The notes: a model not told the origin generated them from the letters alone. A stretch of DNA of 64,000 nucleotides from Mesomycoplasma neurolyticum (GCF_900660485.1 NZ_LR214951.1:186001-250000); one strand, 5' to 3'. Counted from the stretch's first letter, positions 33,809 to 45,221 are shown. Program-made: numbers and translations.

Positions 33809-33814
33809 TACAAT
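33809..33814 (+). promoter_or_regulatory. -10 box of the HAD phosphatase gene
   Basis: TACAAT ends 9 nt before the ATG at 33824, with no ribosome site between, suggesting a leaderless or very short leader. Confidence 0.45.
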
Positions 33815-33823
33815 AAGTGTATT

Positions 33824-34633
33824 ATGAAAAATATGATAGCGTTTTCTGATGTAGATGGAACAATTTATGGTAAAGACTATAAATATAGTAAAGAGTTACA
33901 ACAAAGTATATTAGATTTTCAAAAAAAAGGCGGTTATTTTGTAATTGCAACAGGTAATCCACCATTTAGTAGAATTCAAAAATTAGCAACTGAATTGAAT
34001 GTCAGATATTTGATAACTTCAAATGGAGCAACAATTTTTGATAATATAGAAAAAAAATATATATATAAAAATCTAATAGATAAATCAACACAACAAAAAG
34101 TTTTTGAAATTGCCAAAAAGCATAAAACACAATTAAATTGCTGAAATGAAGAAAATTTTTATACTTACAACCGTTGAAAAGAACATTCTAAAAGTTATAA
34201 TTACTCACTTTTAGATGTATCAGTAATAAAAGAATATAATGAAAATGTAAATAACTTAGTTAAAATGGAATTATTTGGTGATAAAGAAAGTATTTTGAAT
34301 TCATACAATGAATTAAAAAAAATGAATGTTACAATAGCTTTTATGCGCGATGAACATTTAGAAATTACAATGCCCAACACATCTAAAGGTATAGCATTGA
34401 AATGATTTGTTGAAAATCATTTCAATGATTCAATTGAAAATGTTATGTCTATAGGCGATAGTCCTAATGATTGATCAATGCTAGAAATAACAGGATTTTC
34501 TTATGCTGTAGAAAATGCAAGTGAAAAAACTAAAGAAAAAGCAAAATTTTATACTTCTCGTTACGACCAAAATGGTGTGAGTATGGCATTATTAGATTAC
34601 ATGGACCGATTTAATTCCAAAAAATTAAGTTAA
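33824..34633 (+). CDS. Cof-type HAD-superfamily sugar-phosphate phosphatase
   Basis: A 269-aa cytosolic hydrolase of the Cof/YidA (HAD IIB) subfamily, which dephosphorylates small phosphorylated metabolites; the substrate is unknown. Motif I is DVDGT near residue 10, motif II is the ATGNP segment, motif III is the Lys in SKGIALKWF, and motif IV is GDSPNDWSML. A cap domain occupies the middle. It may start at either of two near ATGs (33824 or 33833). It stands alone between the secretion-like operon and a terminator. Confidence 0.9.
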
Positions 34634-34653
34634 ATTTAATTTTTTAAAAAAAT

Positions 34654-34680
34654 AAAAAAGCAAAATATTTTGCTTTTTTT
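34654..34680 (+). terminator. Terminator after the HAD phosphatase gene
   Basis: AAAAAAGCAAA pairs with TTTGCTTTTTT around loop ATAT, with an extra T. It separates the phosphatase gene from nrdF. Confidence 0.8.
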
Positions 34681-34813
34681 CATAACAATAATTTAAATTT
34701 AAGTTTAATAATTTTATATATAAACTTTTAAAATAAAAATTTTAACACAAAAACAAAAAAATATATCATAAAAAAAATAAAATTTTTTTAGTTTTTTTTG
34801 CAAGAAATTGTAA

Positions 34814-34819
34814 TACAAT
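34814..34819 (+). promoter_or_regulatory. Probable -10 box of the nrdFIE operon
   Basis: TACAAT about 33 nt before the nrdF ATG, which has a proper ribosome site (AAGGAG). A -35 box is not clear. No NrdR-box pair was recognised. Confidence 0.45.
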
Positions 34820-34852
34820 AAAAAGACTATGTTTATCTTTTAAGGAGCAATT

Positions 34853-35875
34853 ATGAAAAATAAAAAAACTAATTATTTTAATGATTCTGTTTCGCCTTTA
34901 GAGTTTGTTTTAAATGGAATGAAAGGGAAAATGCGTTCAGTTAATTGAAACTATCTAAATGATGATAAAGATTTAGAAATTTGAAATAGAATTACTCAAA
35001 ATTTTTGATTACCTGAAAAAATTCCTGTTTCTAATGATATAGAAACATGAAGAAATCTCTCTCCTGTGTGGCAAAAAGTTATTACTAGAACATTTACAGG
35101 TTTGACTTTGTTAGACACTATTCAAGCAACAATTGGTGATGTTGCACAAGTTCAACATTCACTTACAGACCATGAACAAGTTATATACACTAATTTTGCT
35201 TTTATGGTTGCAGTTCATGCTCGTTCATATGGAACAATTTTTTCAACACTTTGTTCAACTGAACAAATTAATGAAGCGCATGAATGAGTAATTAATACTT
35301 CTAGTTTGCAAGAAAGAGCTAAGATTTTAATCCCTTATTATACAGGTGATGATCCATTAAAATCTAAAGTTGCAGCAGCATTAATGCCAGGTTTTTTATT
35401 GTATGGAGGATTTTATTTACCATTTTATCTTTCTTCAAGAATGCAACTACCAAACACTTCTGATATAATTCGTTTAATTTTACGTGATAAAGTTATTCAT
35501 AATTATTACTCAGGGTATAAATATCAACAAAAAGTGCAAAAACTTCCTGTAGAAAAACAAGAAGAAATGAAAAAATTTGTTTTTGATTTATTATATAAAT
35601 TAATAGATCTAGAGAAAAAATATCTTAATGAATTATATTCAGAAATTGGTTTAGCTGATGATGCAATTCGTTTTAGTGTTTACAATGCAGGAAAATTTTT
35701 ACAAAATTTAGGATATGATTCACCTTTTAGTTTAGAAGAAACAAGGATTGAGCCAGAAATTTTTAACCAGTTATCTGCGAGAGCTGATGAAAATCATGAT
35801 TTCTTTTCGGGTAATGGTTCATCATATATAATGGGTGTTAGTGAAGAAACTGAAGATGAAGATTGAGAGTTTTAG
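34853..35875 (+). CDS. nrdF: Ribonucleotide reductase small subunit, metal-free class Ie type
   Basis: Supplies the radical that NrdE uses to make deoxyribonucleotides. The 340-aa protein aligns with class Ib NrdF, but three of the four carboxylate metal ligands after Asp88 are lost: Val119 ([10 protein letters not shown]), Pro179 ([11 protein letters not shown]) and Lys213 (LRDKVIH). His122, His216 and Tyr126 remain. This Val-Pro-Lys set defines the class Ie enzymes shown in Mesoplasma and Mycoplasma to work with a DOPA radical formed on the Tyr instead of a metal pair. Activation needs NrdI, encoded next. The start has AAGGAG at good spacing. Confidence 0.95.
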
Positions 35876-35880
35876 TTAAA

Positions 35881-36333
35881 ATGCATGATGATGTAGTTAA
35901 AATTGATGAAAAATTAGTTATTAAACCAAAGGGTGAAATATTTTTAGTTTATTTTTCTTCTACTTCTAATAATACACACCGTTTTATACAAAAATTAAAT
36001 TTAAAAAACGCTAGAATTCCTTATGAAATGTCAGAAATTTTAGAAGTAAATCAAGATTATGTTCTTTTTGTGCCAACATATAGTGGTGGTGGTGATATAA
36101 AACAAGGTGCTGTCCCTAAACAAGTAATTAAATTTTTAAATAAAAAAGAAAATAGAAGTTTTTGTCGTGGTGTCATAGCTTCAGGGAACACAAATTTCGG
36201 TGATACATTTGCTATTGCTGGACCTATTATATCTAAAAAACTACAAGTTCCATTGTTATATCAATTTGAATTATTAGGTACAAATGAAGATGTAGAAAAT
36301 GTTAAAAAAATATTAGAAAAATTTTGGAATTAA
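35881..36333 (+). CDS. nrdI: NrdI flavodoxin-like activator
   Basis: A 150-aa flavoprotein that reduces oxygen to superoxide for activation of the NrdF radical. Flavin-binding signatures are visible: [19 protein letters not shown] (phosphate loop), [10 protein letters not shown] and [15 protein letters not shown]. The ATG at 35881 lies 5 nt after the nrdF stop; an in-frame TTG at 35863 would overlap nrdF and is less likely. The order nrdF-nrdI-nrdE is the normal mycoplasma operon. Confidence 0.93.
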   Translation: MHDDVVKIDEKLVIKPKGEIFLVYFSSTSNNTHRFIQKLNLKNARIPYEMSEILEVNQDYVLFVPTYSGGGDIKQGAVPKQVIKFLNKKENRSFCRGVIASGNTNFGDTFAIAGPIISKKLQVPLLYQFELLGTNEDVENVKKILEKFWN

Positions 36334-36344
36334 AAGGTGAAAAA

Positions 36345-38477
36345 ATGTTTGAAAATGATAAATATATTAAGTTAAATGCAAAAGCTAAAATGTTTTGACA
36401 ACAGTCAGAGGTAAATTTTGACTTAGAAGCAGCAAGAGAATACCAAAAAAATGAAATTGAACCTAAAATGAAAAAGTTTAATACTTTTGATGAAAAAATA
36501 GACTTTTTAATTAAAAATGATTATTATGAAGAAAAAGTAATAAACAAATATTCTATTGATCAAATAAAAAAATTAAACAATCAAGCTAAAAGTTATAAGC
36601 ATGAATTTCCTTCATTTATGGGAGCATTAAAATTTTACAATGCTTATGCATTAAAAAGTTTTGATGGAAAAGAATATCTTGAAACATATGAAGATAGAGT
36701 TTTGATGAATTCATTATTTTTGGCTAATGGTGACTTTGATAAAGCGCAAAAAATTTTAAAACAAATAATGCTTGGAAGATTTCAACCTGCAACACCTACC
36801 TTTTTAAATGCAGGTAAAAAACAAAGAGGTGAATTTATTTCATGTTATTTAATTAGAACTGAAGATAATATGGAATCAATTTCAAGATCTATTTCAACTT
36901 CGTTACAATTATCTAAAAGAGGTGGAGGAGTTTCAATTTTATTAACTAATCTTCGTGAATTAGGAGCTCCTATTAAAAAAATTAAAAATCAAGCAACAGG
37001 AATTATTCCTGTTATGAAATTACTTGAGGATTCTTTTTCTTATGCAAATCAATTAGGTCAAAGACAAGGAGCTGGTGCTGTTTACTTAAATGTTCACCAT
37101 CCTGATATTTTACAGTTTTTAGATTCTAAAAGAGAAAATGCTGATGAAAAAATCAGAATTAAATCTTTATCTTTAGGTGTTGTAATACCAGATATAACTT
37201 TTGAACTTGCTAAAAAAAATGAAGAAATGGCGTTGTTTAGTCCTTATGATATTTATAAGGAATATAACAAAGCTATGAGTGATATTTCTATTACAGATGA
37301 ATATTATAATTTATTAAATAATCCAAGAATTAGCAAAAAATTTATTAATGCTCGTAAACTTTTTTCATTAATTGCTGAATTGCATTTTGAAAGTGGTTAT
37401 CCATATATTCTTTTTGATGATACAGTCAATCGTCGTAATGCTCATCCAGGAAGAATTGTAATGTCAAATCTTTGTAGTGAAATTGCCCAAGTTTCAACCC
37501 CAAGTGAATATAATGTTGACTTGAGTTTTAAAAAAATTGGTGAAGATATTTGTTGTAATTTAGGAAGTATTAATATAGCAAAAGCAATGGAAGCTGGAGA
37601 AGAATTTGAGGAATTAATTTATAATTCTATTGTTTCTCTTGATCATGTTTCAAGAAATAGCGATCTTGATAGCGCTCCTTCGATTAAAAAAGGAAATCAA
37701 AATAATCATGCAATAGGATTAGGGGCTATGAATCTTCATGGATTTTTAGCTACAAATCAAATATTTTATGATTCACCAGAAGCTATTGATTTTACAAATA
37801 TTTTCTTTTATACAATGGCATATAATGCATTCAAAGCATCTAATAAATTAGCTAAAATTTGAGGTAAATTTAAAGGTTTTGAACAAAGTAAATTTGCTAA
37901 TGGTTCATATTTTGAAAAATATACTAAAGTTGAAAAAGATAAATTTGTTCCTAAAACTGAAAGAATTAAGGAAATTTTTAGAGAATATAAAGTCTATGTG
38001 CCAACTCAAGAAGATTGAAAAAATTTAGTTGAAGAAATCAAAAAAACTGGTTTAGCAAATTCTCATTTAATGGCTGTTGCTCCTACAGGAAGCATTTCAT
38101 ATCTTTCATCTTGCACACCATCACTTCAACCAATTGTTGCTCCAGTTGAGACAAGAAAAGAAGGTAAATTGGGTAGAGTATATGTACCAGCATATAATAT
38201 TAATTTAAATAATTTAGAATATTATGCAACAGGAGCATATGAAATGGGGCCATTTCCAATTATTGATATAGCAGCTGCAGCACAACAACACGTTGATCAA
38301 GCTATATCATTAACACTATTTTTTACAGATAAAGCTACTACAAGAGATTTAAATAAAGCATATATTCATGCATTTAAAAAGGGTTGTGCTTCTATTTATT
38401 ATGTAAGAGTAAGACAAGATGTTTTGGAAAATAGTGAGTTTTATGATGTAAGTGAGTGTGACGCTTGCAAAATTTAA
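36345..38477 (+). CDS. nrdE: Ribonucleotide reductase large subunit
   Basis: Catalytic subunit reducing ribonucleoside diphosphates, 710 aa. Visible features are [15 protein letters not shown], the active-site [10 protein letters not shown] cysteine, [14 protein letters not shown], the radical-site region [25 protein letters not shown], and the C-terminal redox pair in SECDACKI. The start follows AAAGGTG. TGA is Trp in several places. It ends 6 nt before a long terminator hairpin. Confidence 0.96.
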
Positions 38478-38482
38478 AAAGT

Positions 38483-38546
38483 AAAAATACTAAAATACAC
38501 TTCAAAAATTTTAATTTAAATATTAAAGTAGTATTTTAGTATTTTT
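38483..38546 (+). terminator. Terminator of nrdFIE
   Basis: Two perfect 16-nt arms (38483-38498 and 38531-38546, AAAAATACTAAAATAC and its complement) around a 32-nt loop; the right arm ends in a T run. The reading frame of a decayed gene starts about 10 nt beyond it. Confidence 0.7.
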
Positions 38547-38556
38547 TATAGAAAAA

Positions 38557-39400
38557 ATACTACCTTATAATAGTAAAAATATTTTTTCTAAAATACCAGA
38601 TGAAGTGATTTTTTTAAGTAACAAGGTTTTAAAAATTCAAACATTTTTATTTATTGCACATTATCACAATTCACAAAAAGTCAAAGATGCATTTTTATGA
38701 TTTTTTGATGATTTAACGTTTTTAAATTTAAATACAACTAATTTTCTATTTTTAGTAAATGATTGAATTGTAAAGTCATTTCAATTTGAATTAGAAGCAA
38801 AAGATTTTAAAACTTTTTTTTACATCTTTTACAAAATGCGGATTTTAATATTAAAGATATTATTATTGAACAAATACAAAGAACTGATATCTCGGGTAAT
38901 CCATTATCAACTCATGAATTTTTTTTAATTCATAAAAATAATTCAAAAGATTTTAAAGTTTATTTTTCTAATGAAAGTGAAGGAACACAAATTTTTATTT
39001 TAATGCATTGTTTTTATTAAGCAAAAAAATTAATCAAAAAGTTATATTAATAGATGAATTTGATAAATCATTTCATTTTGAATTAAGCAAAGCATTAATT
39101 GATATTTTTCATAAATCATCAAAAGAAAATCAATTTATTTTTTCATCCCATAATTTAAATTTAATGAATCATAATTTGCGTGATGATCAAATTTGATTAA
39201 CAGAAAAAAATGATATTGGAACAAGTGAACTTTTTTTGATTGTGGATTTTGATAATTTAAAAACTTTTAAAAAGAAAGATAATATTACATCTCAATATTT
39301 AAATGGAATTTTTGGAGCATATCATATTATTAATAATGCACAAAACAAAGAAGGACTGAAATATTTAGAAAAAAATAAAGATGAGAAAAATACAAAATAG
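38557..39400 (+). pseudogene. Decayed RloA-like AAA-15 ATPase
   Basis: Remnant of an AAA/ABC-type ATPase of the RloA (AAA_15) family, which pairs with RloB in defence-type loci. The N-terminal Walker A half is missing, and frames must be joined across two shifts, near a T-rich run at 38812-38821 and near 39000. Readable parts include EVIFLSNKVLKIQTFLFIAH, the ABC-like signature SNESEGTQ, Walker B KVILIDEFDKSFH and the switch FIFSSHNLNLM. It runs into the RloB-like remnant with a 20-nt overlap. It lies directly after the nrd terminator, which may mark an insertion or deletion scar. Confidence 0.8.
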
Positions 39401-39938
39401 AGAAATTAAAATTCCTTATTGAATTTTTACTGAAGGCCATAGTGAAGCAAAATATTTTGAACTTTTATTTCAAAAATTGAGATTACCTAATGCTAAAATA
39501 AATACAATTGTTTTAAAAAACAAAGGCAACAACTGAGCAATTAAAACAAAAAGAAAAATAATCGAAAATAAAATAGCGAAAAATAAAGCTGTACTTTATT
39601 TAGTTTTTGATAAAGATGATTTACCTGAAGAAAAATTTCAAAAAAGAAAACATTAATATTATTTTTTCGAATATTGATTTTGAAATTTGATTATTAGCTC
39701 ATTTTAAAAAAATAGATTCAGAAAGTAAAATATATTCTAGAAGTGAATTAAACGAAGAATTAGGTGAATATTTAAAGAAAAAATACAAAAAATCTAATAT
39801 TGAGCAACTAAAAAAAATAGTTGAAAACTGAGAACAAGCAATTCAAAATACTAAAGATATTTCGAAAAAGTAGATTTTTTTACACAATCTACTAATGTTG
39901 GTATATTAATTGAAAATATTTTAAATAATAAAAAATAA
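39381..39938 (+). pseudogene. Decayed RloB-like gene
   Basis: Remnant of the RloB family (TOPRIM-like fold). The N-terminal part reads IPYWIFTEGHSEAKYFELLF and AVLYLVFDKDDL, matching the acidic motifs of the family. A frameshift near 39640 in A-rich sequence gives an early stop, after which IIFSNIDFEIWLLAHF continues in another frame (the family's SNP-FE-WLL-HF motif). A second shift occurs near 39870. It overlaps the RloA remnant, as in intact pairs. The pair is therefore dead unless the breaks are sequencing errors. Confidence 0.8.
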
Positions 39939-40016
39939 TTTTTATTATTGTTATTATATAATTTTAAATTATTAATTAACACTAAAATACTAACAATATA
40001 TAAAAAGGCAGATAAT

Positions 40017-41819
40017 ATGAACAAAACAATAAAAAAAATACTATTTTTTTTAATTTCTTTTATGGTTTTAATAACGTTTATTTCTTGTAATCCAACAAAA
40101 AATAAAACAACAATTAAATTTGCTACAGCACAATATAAAAATTGACCTTTAACCAAAGCAATGACCAAAATTGTAGAAATGTATAATAAAGAAAACAAAG
40201 GCACAAAAGATTTTATTGAGATAGAATATTTACTAAATGATAAAACCAAAACATTGCGTGAATCAGAGTTAGCACTAAAGCAAGTTGTAAATATATATAA
40301 GGATTTTAATTTTCCAGATTTAGCTAATATTATTTTAAATAACCCAATGGGTGCTTTTTTAATTAATTCCAAGAATAGAAATATGGATTTAAGTGATGTT
40401 GGTGTTGGTTTTGAAAATTTTCCTGAAGAAATAGCTAAATTACATTCAGTAGTTCCTGGTGAAAGAGTAGATTCTAAAAGAATGTATAGTATCCCTTTTA
40501 ATATTTCAGACACAAATGCATTAATGTTCAATCTTGATTTAATGTTTTTAATTTTTAATTTAATTGAAAACAATGGTGGAAAAGTTGATAAAAATTCAAA
40601 TATTTATAAAAAATCATTAATTGCTTCTCAAACAGGGTCTGAAATTCCTGAAAATTCATTTTTTTTAACACTAAAAGCTAAAAATAAAAGCGCATTTAAG
40701 AATATAAGTGTTAACGATGAAACATTTCAAAGTTATAATTCTATTTTAAATTTTGTTGATATTTTTTTTAATGGAATTGAAATAGATGAAACAAAAATTA
40801 AAGACGAAACACCTGAAACAAATGCAATTTTTGGGATTAATTATCCAATTGATACCTTTTTTCAAGATTATAATAATTTATCACAAAATAAAAAAATGTG
40901 GAATTTAAAGCCAAATCCTAATGACGAAAATACAACATATTTAAATTATGATATTTTAGAAGATAAAATTTTACAATCTAATTTTGAAGAAACTACAAAA
41001 AAATATATAAATAATATAAAGTATTTAGAATCTAAAAAAAACAAAAAAAATATTTTTAATAAAAAATATCAAATAAAAAATACTAGAGTTGGTTATGAAC
41101 TAAGAGATTATAGAATGGCATTTGGTTTTGGCTTTGTTGTAACTAAAGAAGAATTGGTAAATACTTTAGAAAAGAAAAATGAATTAATAAAAAAACAAAA
41201 CTTAACAGAAGAACAAGTAAAAAAAATATTACCAACAGAAGAAGATTTATATTTTTTACCTCAAGTAACTAAATCAAATATTTTAGATAAAAAAGGTAGT
41301 TGATGAGAAGGAGGTTCAAGCATAGTTGCTATTTCAGTGGATAATAATGGACCTTTAGACAAAGCGACAAAAAAATTTTTAAAATGATTATTTAATGCAA
41401 AAGTAAATTACAGAAATAAACAATATAATGTAACTGATTTAATACCAATTTTGTCTGGATATTTTTTTCCTTCTAAAAATAATGTTTCAGAAAAATATTC
41501 TGAGTTTTTAAAACAAGAAATATTAGATAGACAAAAATTAATTAATTCACTAAAACAAAACAACAATGACTTTGAAATAATTAGTGAATTAGAAAAAGAA
41601 AAACTTAATTTAGAAGCAGCACTTGTTAGTCAAATTTCATTGTTAAATGCTATAAGAAATAAAGATAATTTAATTTACAAATTAGTTGATAAAAAAGCTT
41701 CATCTATTTCAAAAACAATAGAAAGAGAATTGAGGAATTCAACAATTAAATCAAATGTAAATAATGAATTTGAATCTGAAAAATTTCTTAATGAAATTTT
41801 AAATAAAATGAAAAAATAA
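40017..41819 (+). CDS. Solute-binding-type surface lipoprotein (P68/P80-like)
   Basis: A 600-aa lipoprotein with signal peptide ending LITFISC (Cys24). The N-terminal lobe (TTIKFATAQYKNWPLTKAM followed by MYNKENKG) and the middle and late segments GERVDSKRMYSIPFNISDTNAL and GYFFPSK look like extracellular sugar-type solute-binding proteins. I tentatively link it to the mycoplasma P68/P80 lipoprotein families. No permease or ATPase gene is adjacent. AAAAAGGCAG precedes the ATG. The nuclease module begins 14 nt after its stop, so the three genes may form one operon. Confidence 0.65.
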
Positions 41820-41833
41820 AACAAAGGAGATAT

Positions 41834-42661
41834 ATGTTAATAAAACAAAGAAAATACTATAATGGACAACATTATTTTATTGATAAAGAAAAAAAAGTTT
41901 TAATTTTAGAACATAATTTTTTTGAAACTTTAAAGAAAAATAAGGGAAATTGAAATGGTTTTAAAAAAATTGGTGGTTCATCATTAGGGGATGTACTATT
42001 AACAGATTCATTTAAATCTCATTTTTTAGCTTTTGTTAGAATCTCAAAATTAGATATGCCAATTTTAGATAAAAAATATATAAATGCTGGTATTGCTATT
42101 GAACCTAAAGTGATTAAAGTTATTGAAAAAAAACTCAAAAAGAAGGTTACAGTTTATCCACCACAAAATTATCAATATGATTATTTTAAAGATAAAGATG
42201 ATATTGTAGGTGGGATTCCTGATGGTTACATTGAGGATTTAAAATTATTAATCGAAATCAAAACAACACAATTAAAAAATTTAGAAAAATGAGAAAAAGA
42301 TGAAATACCACTTTCATATTTAAAACAAGCACAATTATATTCTTACTTGATGGGTGTGAATGAGTTTGCTATTGTTGCAACATTTTTGAAAGACGAAGAT
42401 TACTTAAAACCTGAAAATTTTCCTATTGAACAAAGACATATAAAAGTTTATAAATACAAGCTAAATAAATCACAAGTTGAAGATGATATTGAAAAAATTA
42501 AAAAATGATATAAAAAATACACTGAAAAAGGTGTATCACCAAAATATGATTTAAAAAATGATGGTGATCTTTTAGAATATTTAGAATGTAAAAATGAAGC
42601 GGAATGAGCAGAATTAATTGATAAATGAAAAAAGATAGGAAAAATTAAAGATATTGAATAA
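41834..42661 (+). CDS. YqaJ/lambda-exonuclease-type putative nuclease (MAGa7180-like)
   Basis: A 275-aa protein with the PD-(D/E)xK nuclease pattern: helix Glu in NAGIAIEPKVIKVIEKKL, Asp in GGIPDGYIED, the E-x-K core in LLIEIKTT, and the QxxxY motif in KQAQLYSYLMG. This matches YqaJ/Cas4-like exonucleases. Mycoplasma genomes carry this family under a locus-based name. AAAGGAG precedes the ATG. It overlaps the next gene by one base (TAATG), indicating a two-gene module. Likely acts on DNA in recombination or nucleic-acid salvage; no secretion signal is seen. Confidence 0.75.
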
Positions 42662-44472
42662 TGCAAAAAGAAAAAATATTATTTAGTCATTTTTTAAGAT
42701 TTAAGACTATGCAACCTTTTTTTGTTTGAAATAGTGTTGATAATTTAAATTATTCTAGTTTAGAAAGTGAAAGCTTAGAAGATGAAAATGAACAACTTTG
42801 AAATTTTGATGATTTATTGGATAATGGTGATGAAAATAAAAATGATAAATTCATTGTAACTAAAAGTAATGTTTATTTAGAGTTAACTAAAAAATTTATC
42901 GAAGATATAATTTTGAAATATGGCTATGAAAATATATATGTTGTTAAATCCAAAAAAACAGATGAAGCTATCAAAGAAACAGTAGAAATTTTAAAAAGTA
43001 ATAAATATAGAATTATACTTTTTGGAGTATTTGAATATAAGAATGCTATTGCAAGAGTAGATTTATTAGATTTAGAAAAAAGAAAAATATCATGCTTAAA
43101 ACTTTCTACATCTACAAAAATTAAAGATGTATTGAAAATATATTGAAATTTTCAAATAATAAGAAATTTTTTAGAATTAAAAAATGCATCTTATTTTTTA
43201 ATTTCTACCAACGAAAAACCAAAAAAAGGTGAAATTTTATTTGATGAAATTTTTAATATAAATTTAAATAAAAATAAAAAAAAATTTAAAGTAAGTGATA
43301 AAATTCCTAATTCACAAGAATTTTTTTATAAAAAACTTAGCAATCAACAAGGTATAGGTTATGATGAGTGAAACTCAAATGACAAAAAAATATTTAATAA
43401 TTCTATTTTTAAAATAGTTAATGAAAAAAAAATTGAATTAAAAAATAAAACTATATATTTAGAAGAAATAAATTATGCTATTAAAAAGATTAATTCTTTT
43501 AAAAATGTTGATAAAATACAAAACTTTTCAGAATTAGATAATGGTCCTTTTGGTTCTAACCCAAATGTAAATTTTATTGTTGAACAATTTTATCCAGAAA
43601 TAGCTAATTTTAGTGGAAAAGTTTTAAGTAAAAAAAGTATATTAAATTTTATTGAAACTAGAAATATAACGTATATTCAGTTTATTGAATATTTAAAATC
43701 AGTTAATGCTAGAATTGATTTATCTATAAATGATGAAGAAATTTTAAATATTTTAAATAATCCCAAAAATTCAATAGTTTGATATGATTTTGAAGGCTTT
43801 TCATTACCTTTTCCACCAATTGATGGTGTGGAACCATATAAACAAATTGTATTTCAACTTTCAATAAAAAAAACTTATAAAAATAAAATTTATACAGAGA
43901 ATATTGTTTATGATCCAAAAAAAATTGATTTAAATGTTTTTGTAGAAATAATTGAAAAAATTTATAGTAATGGCTCAGATTATTTTGTTGTTTTTAATAA
44001 ATCATATGAAAATACAAGAATTAAAGAAATGATGAATTTAATAAAAGAAAATGATGAAGAAAAACATGAAAAATTATTATATAAATACAATCATATTATT
44101 GAAAACACAATTGATTTAGCTGATTTTTTTTCGAAGTATAAGGCAAATGAATTTATTCTCCCTTCTATTTTTTTTAGTAAATTAAAAGGTTATTATAGTA
44201 TAAAAAAAATTGAAAAATTAATTACAGAAAACAAAGAAAAATTAAATTTAAAAAACTTTATAATCCCTTATAAAGAATTAGTGATACAAAATGGAGTTTT
44301 AGCAATGTCAAAAGCTATAGATCGTTATTTAGGGATTATTGGTGATAAAGAATGAGAAGATGAAAAAATAAATTTAAAAAAATATTGCGAAAATGATGTT
44401 ATGGCAATGATAATGGTGGTAGAGTTTATAAATTGAACTATTAAACATAAAGATAAAATAAAGGATTTGTAA
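42661..44472 (+). CDS. DUF2779/UU173-family putative exonuclease
   Basis: A 603-aa cytosolic protein. The C-terminal half carries a DEDD-type exonuclease pattern: WYDFEGFS (Asp376, Glu378), a middle VVFNKSYENTRI segment that includes a candidate acidic position, and CENDVMAM (Asp579). The N-terminal half begins with an LRFKTMQPFFVW-type segment and resembles the PD-(D/E)xK-like front part of DUF2779 proteins. It is translationally coupled to the YqaJ-like gene, so the two probably act together on nucleic acid. Function is not established for the family. It ends before a bidirectional terminator. Confidence 0.7.
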
Positions 44473-44480
44473 TTTAATAA

Positions 44481-44518
44481 ATAAAAATATTTCAATTTTA
44501 ATATTGAAATATTTTTAT
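44481..44518. terminator. Bidirectional terminator between UU173-like gene and ung
   Basis: Perfect 16-bp stem (44481-44496 with 44503-44518) and a 6-nt loop. The stop codon of ung lies inside the right arm. Confidence 0.9.
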
Positions 44519-45168
44519 CAAATTATTTCATTTTTATTCATTTTCTTCAGTGTTTGATTAATTTTTTTAAAAATTCTGGAATTTTTAAAACTTAAAGAGT
44601 AACTAAACGGTGAAGGGTGTGATAAATTAATTACAATTTGTTTGTTTAAAATCAATTTTTTTTGAATTTCTTGAGCTTTTTTACCTAATAACAAAAAAAT
44701 TACATTATTATAATTGTTGTTAATAAACGAAAGAAGATTAAAACTAAAATTCTCTCAACCAATATCAGCATGTGACATTGGTTTATCTTTTTGAACAGTT
44801 AAAATTCTATTCAAAAGTAAAACCCCTTGTTTTGCTCAAGATGATAAATCCCCATTAATTTTATTAAAATTTGGATAATCTTTTTGGATTTCTAAATAAA
44901 TATTTTTTAATGAAGGGGGCAATTTTCTGTTTAATGTAGAAAAAGCTAAACCATGAGCTTCATTTTCACCATGATATGGATCTTGGCCAATGATTACAAC
45001 TTTCAAACTATTGAAATCAGTTAATTTTAAAAAATTAAATATGTCCTTTTTTTGTGGAAAAATAATTTTATTTTTATATTCATTATTTAAAAATTTTTTT
45101 AGATTTATAAAATATTCTTGCTGAAATTCGTTTTTTAAAAAAAGATTTATTTTTTCATTATTTGTCAT
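44515..45168 (-). CDS. ung: Uracil-DNA glycosylase
   Basis: Removes uracil from DNA in base-excision repair, 217 aa. The water-activating loop GQDPYHG is present, then the LPPSLKNIYLEI region, GVLLLNRILTVQKDKPMSH, and the Leu/His loop HPSPFSYS. The second-to-last codon is TGA (Trp), so the protein ends in Trp at a stop within the terminator. AAAAGGAA lies upstream of the ATG at 45168. It is divergent from ybeY, and the two promoters overlap. Confidence 0.95.
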
Positions 45169-45206
45169 TTTTTAGTTTCCTTTTTAGTGCAAATATTTAA
45201 AAATAA

Positions 45207-45219
45207 ATTATAATATAAT
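45207..45219. promoter_or_regulatory. Overlapping divergent promoters of ung and ybeY
   Basis: On the plus strand TATAAT occurs at 45209-45214 and again at 45214-45219, with the ybeY ATG at 45222. On the minus strand TATAAT occupies 45207-45212 and serves ung. The first plus-strand box would give a leaderless ybeY message. Confidence 0.5.
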
Positions 45220-45221
45220 TT

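Noticed and set aside
24664-33823. Complete integrative conjugative element
   Set aside because: No relaxase, coupling protein, integrase/transposase or flanking direct repeats were found, and the flanks are housekeeping genes; only the secretion core is present.
39851-40573. 240-codon open frame on the minus strand opposite the lipoprotein gene
   Set aside because: Antisense to a gene with a clear signal peptide and lipobox; hydrophobic composition follows from reading Asn/Lys/Ile-rich codons backwards.
40017-41819. Full sugar ABC transporter around the solute-binding lipoprotein
   Set aside because: Neighbouring genes are a dead RloAB-like pair and nucleases; no permease or ATPase is adjacent, so no transporter operon is claimed.
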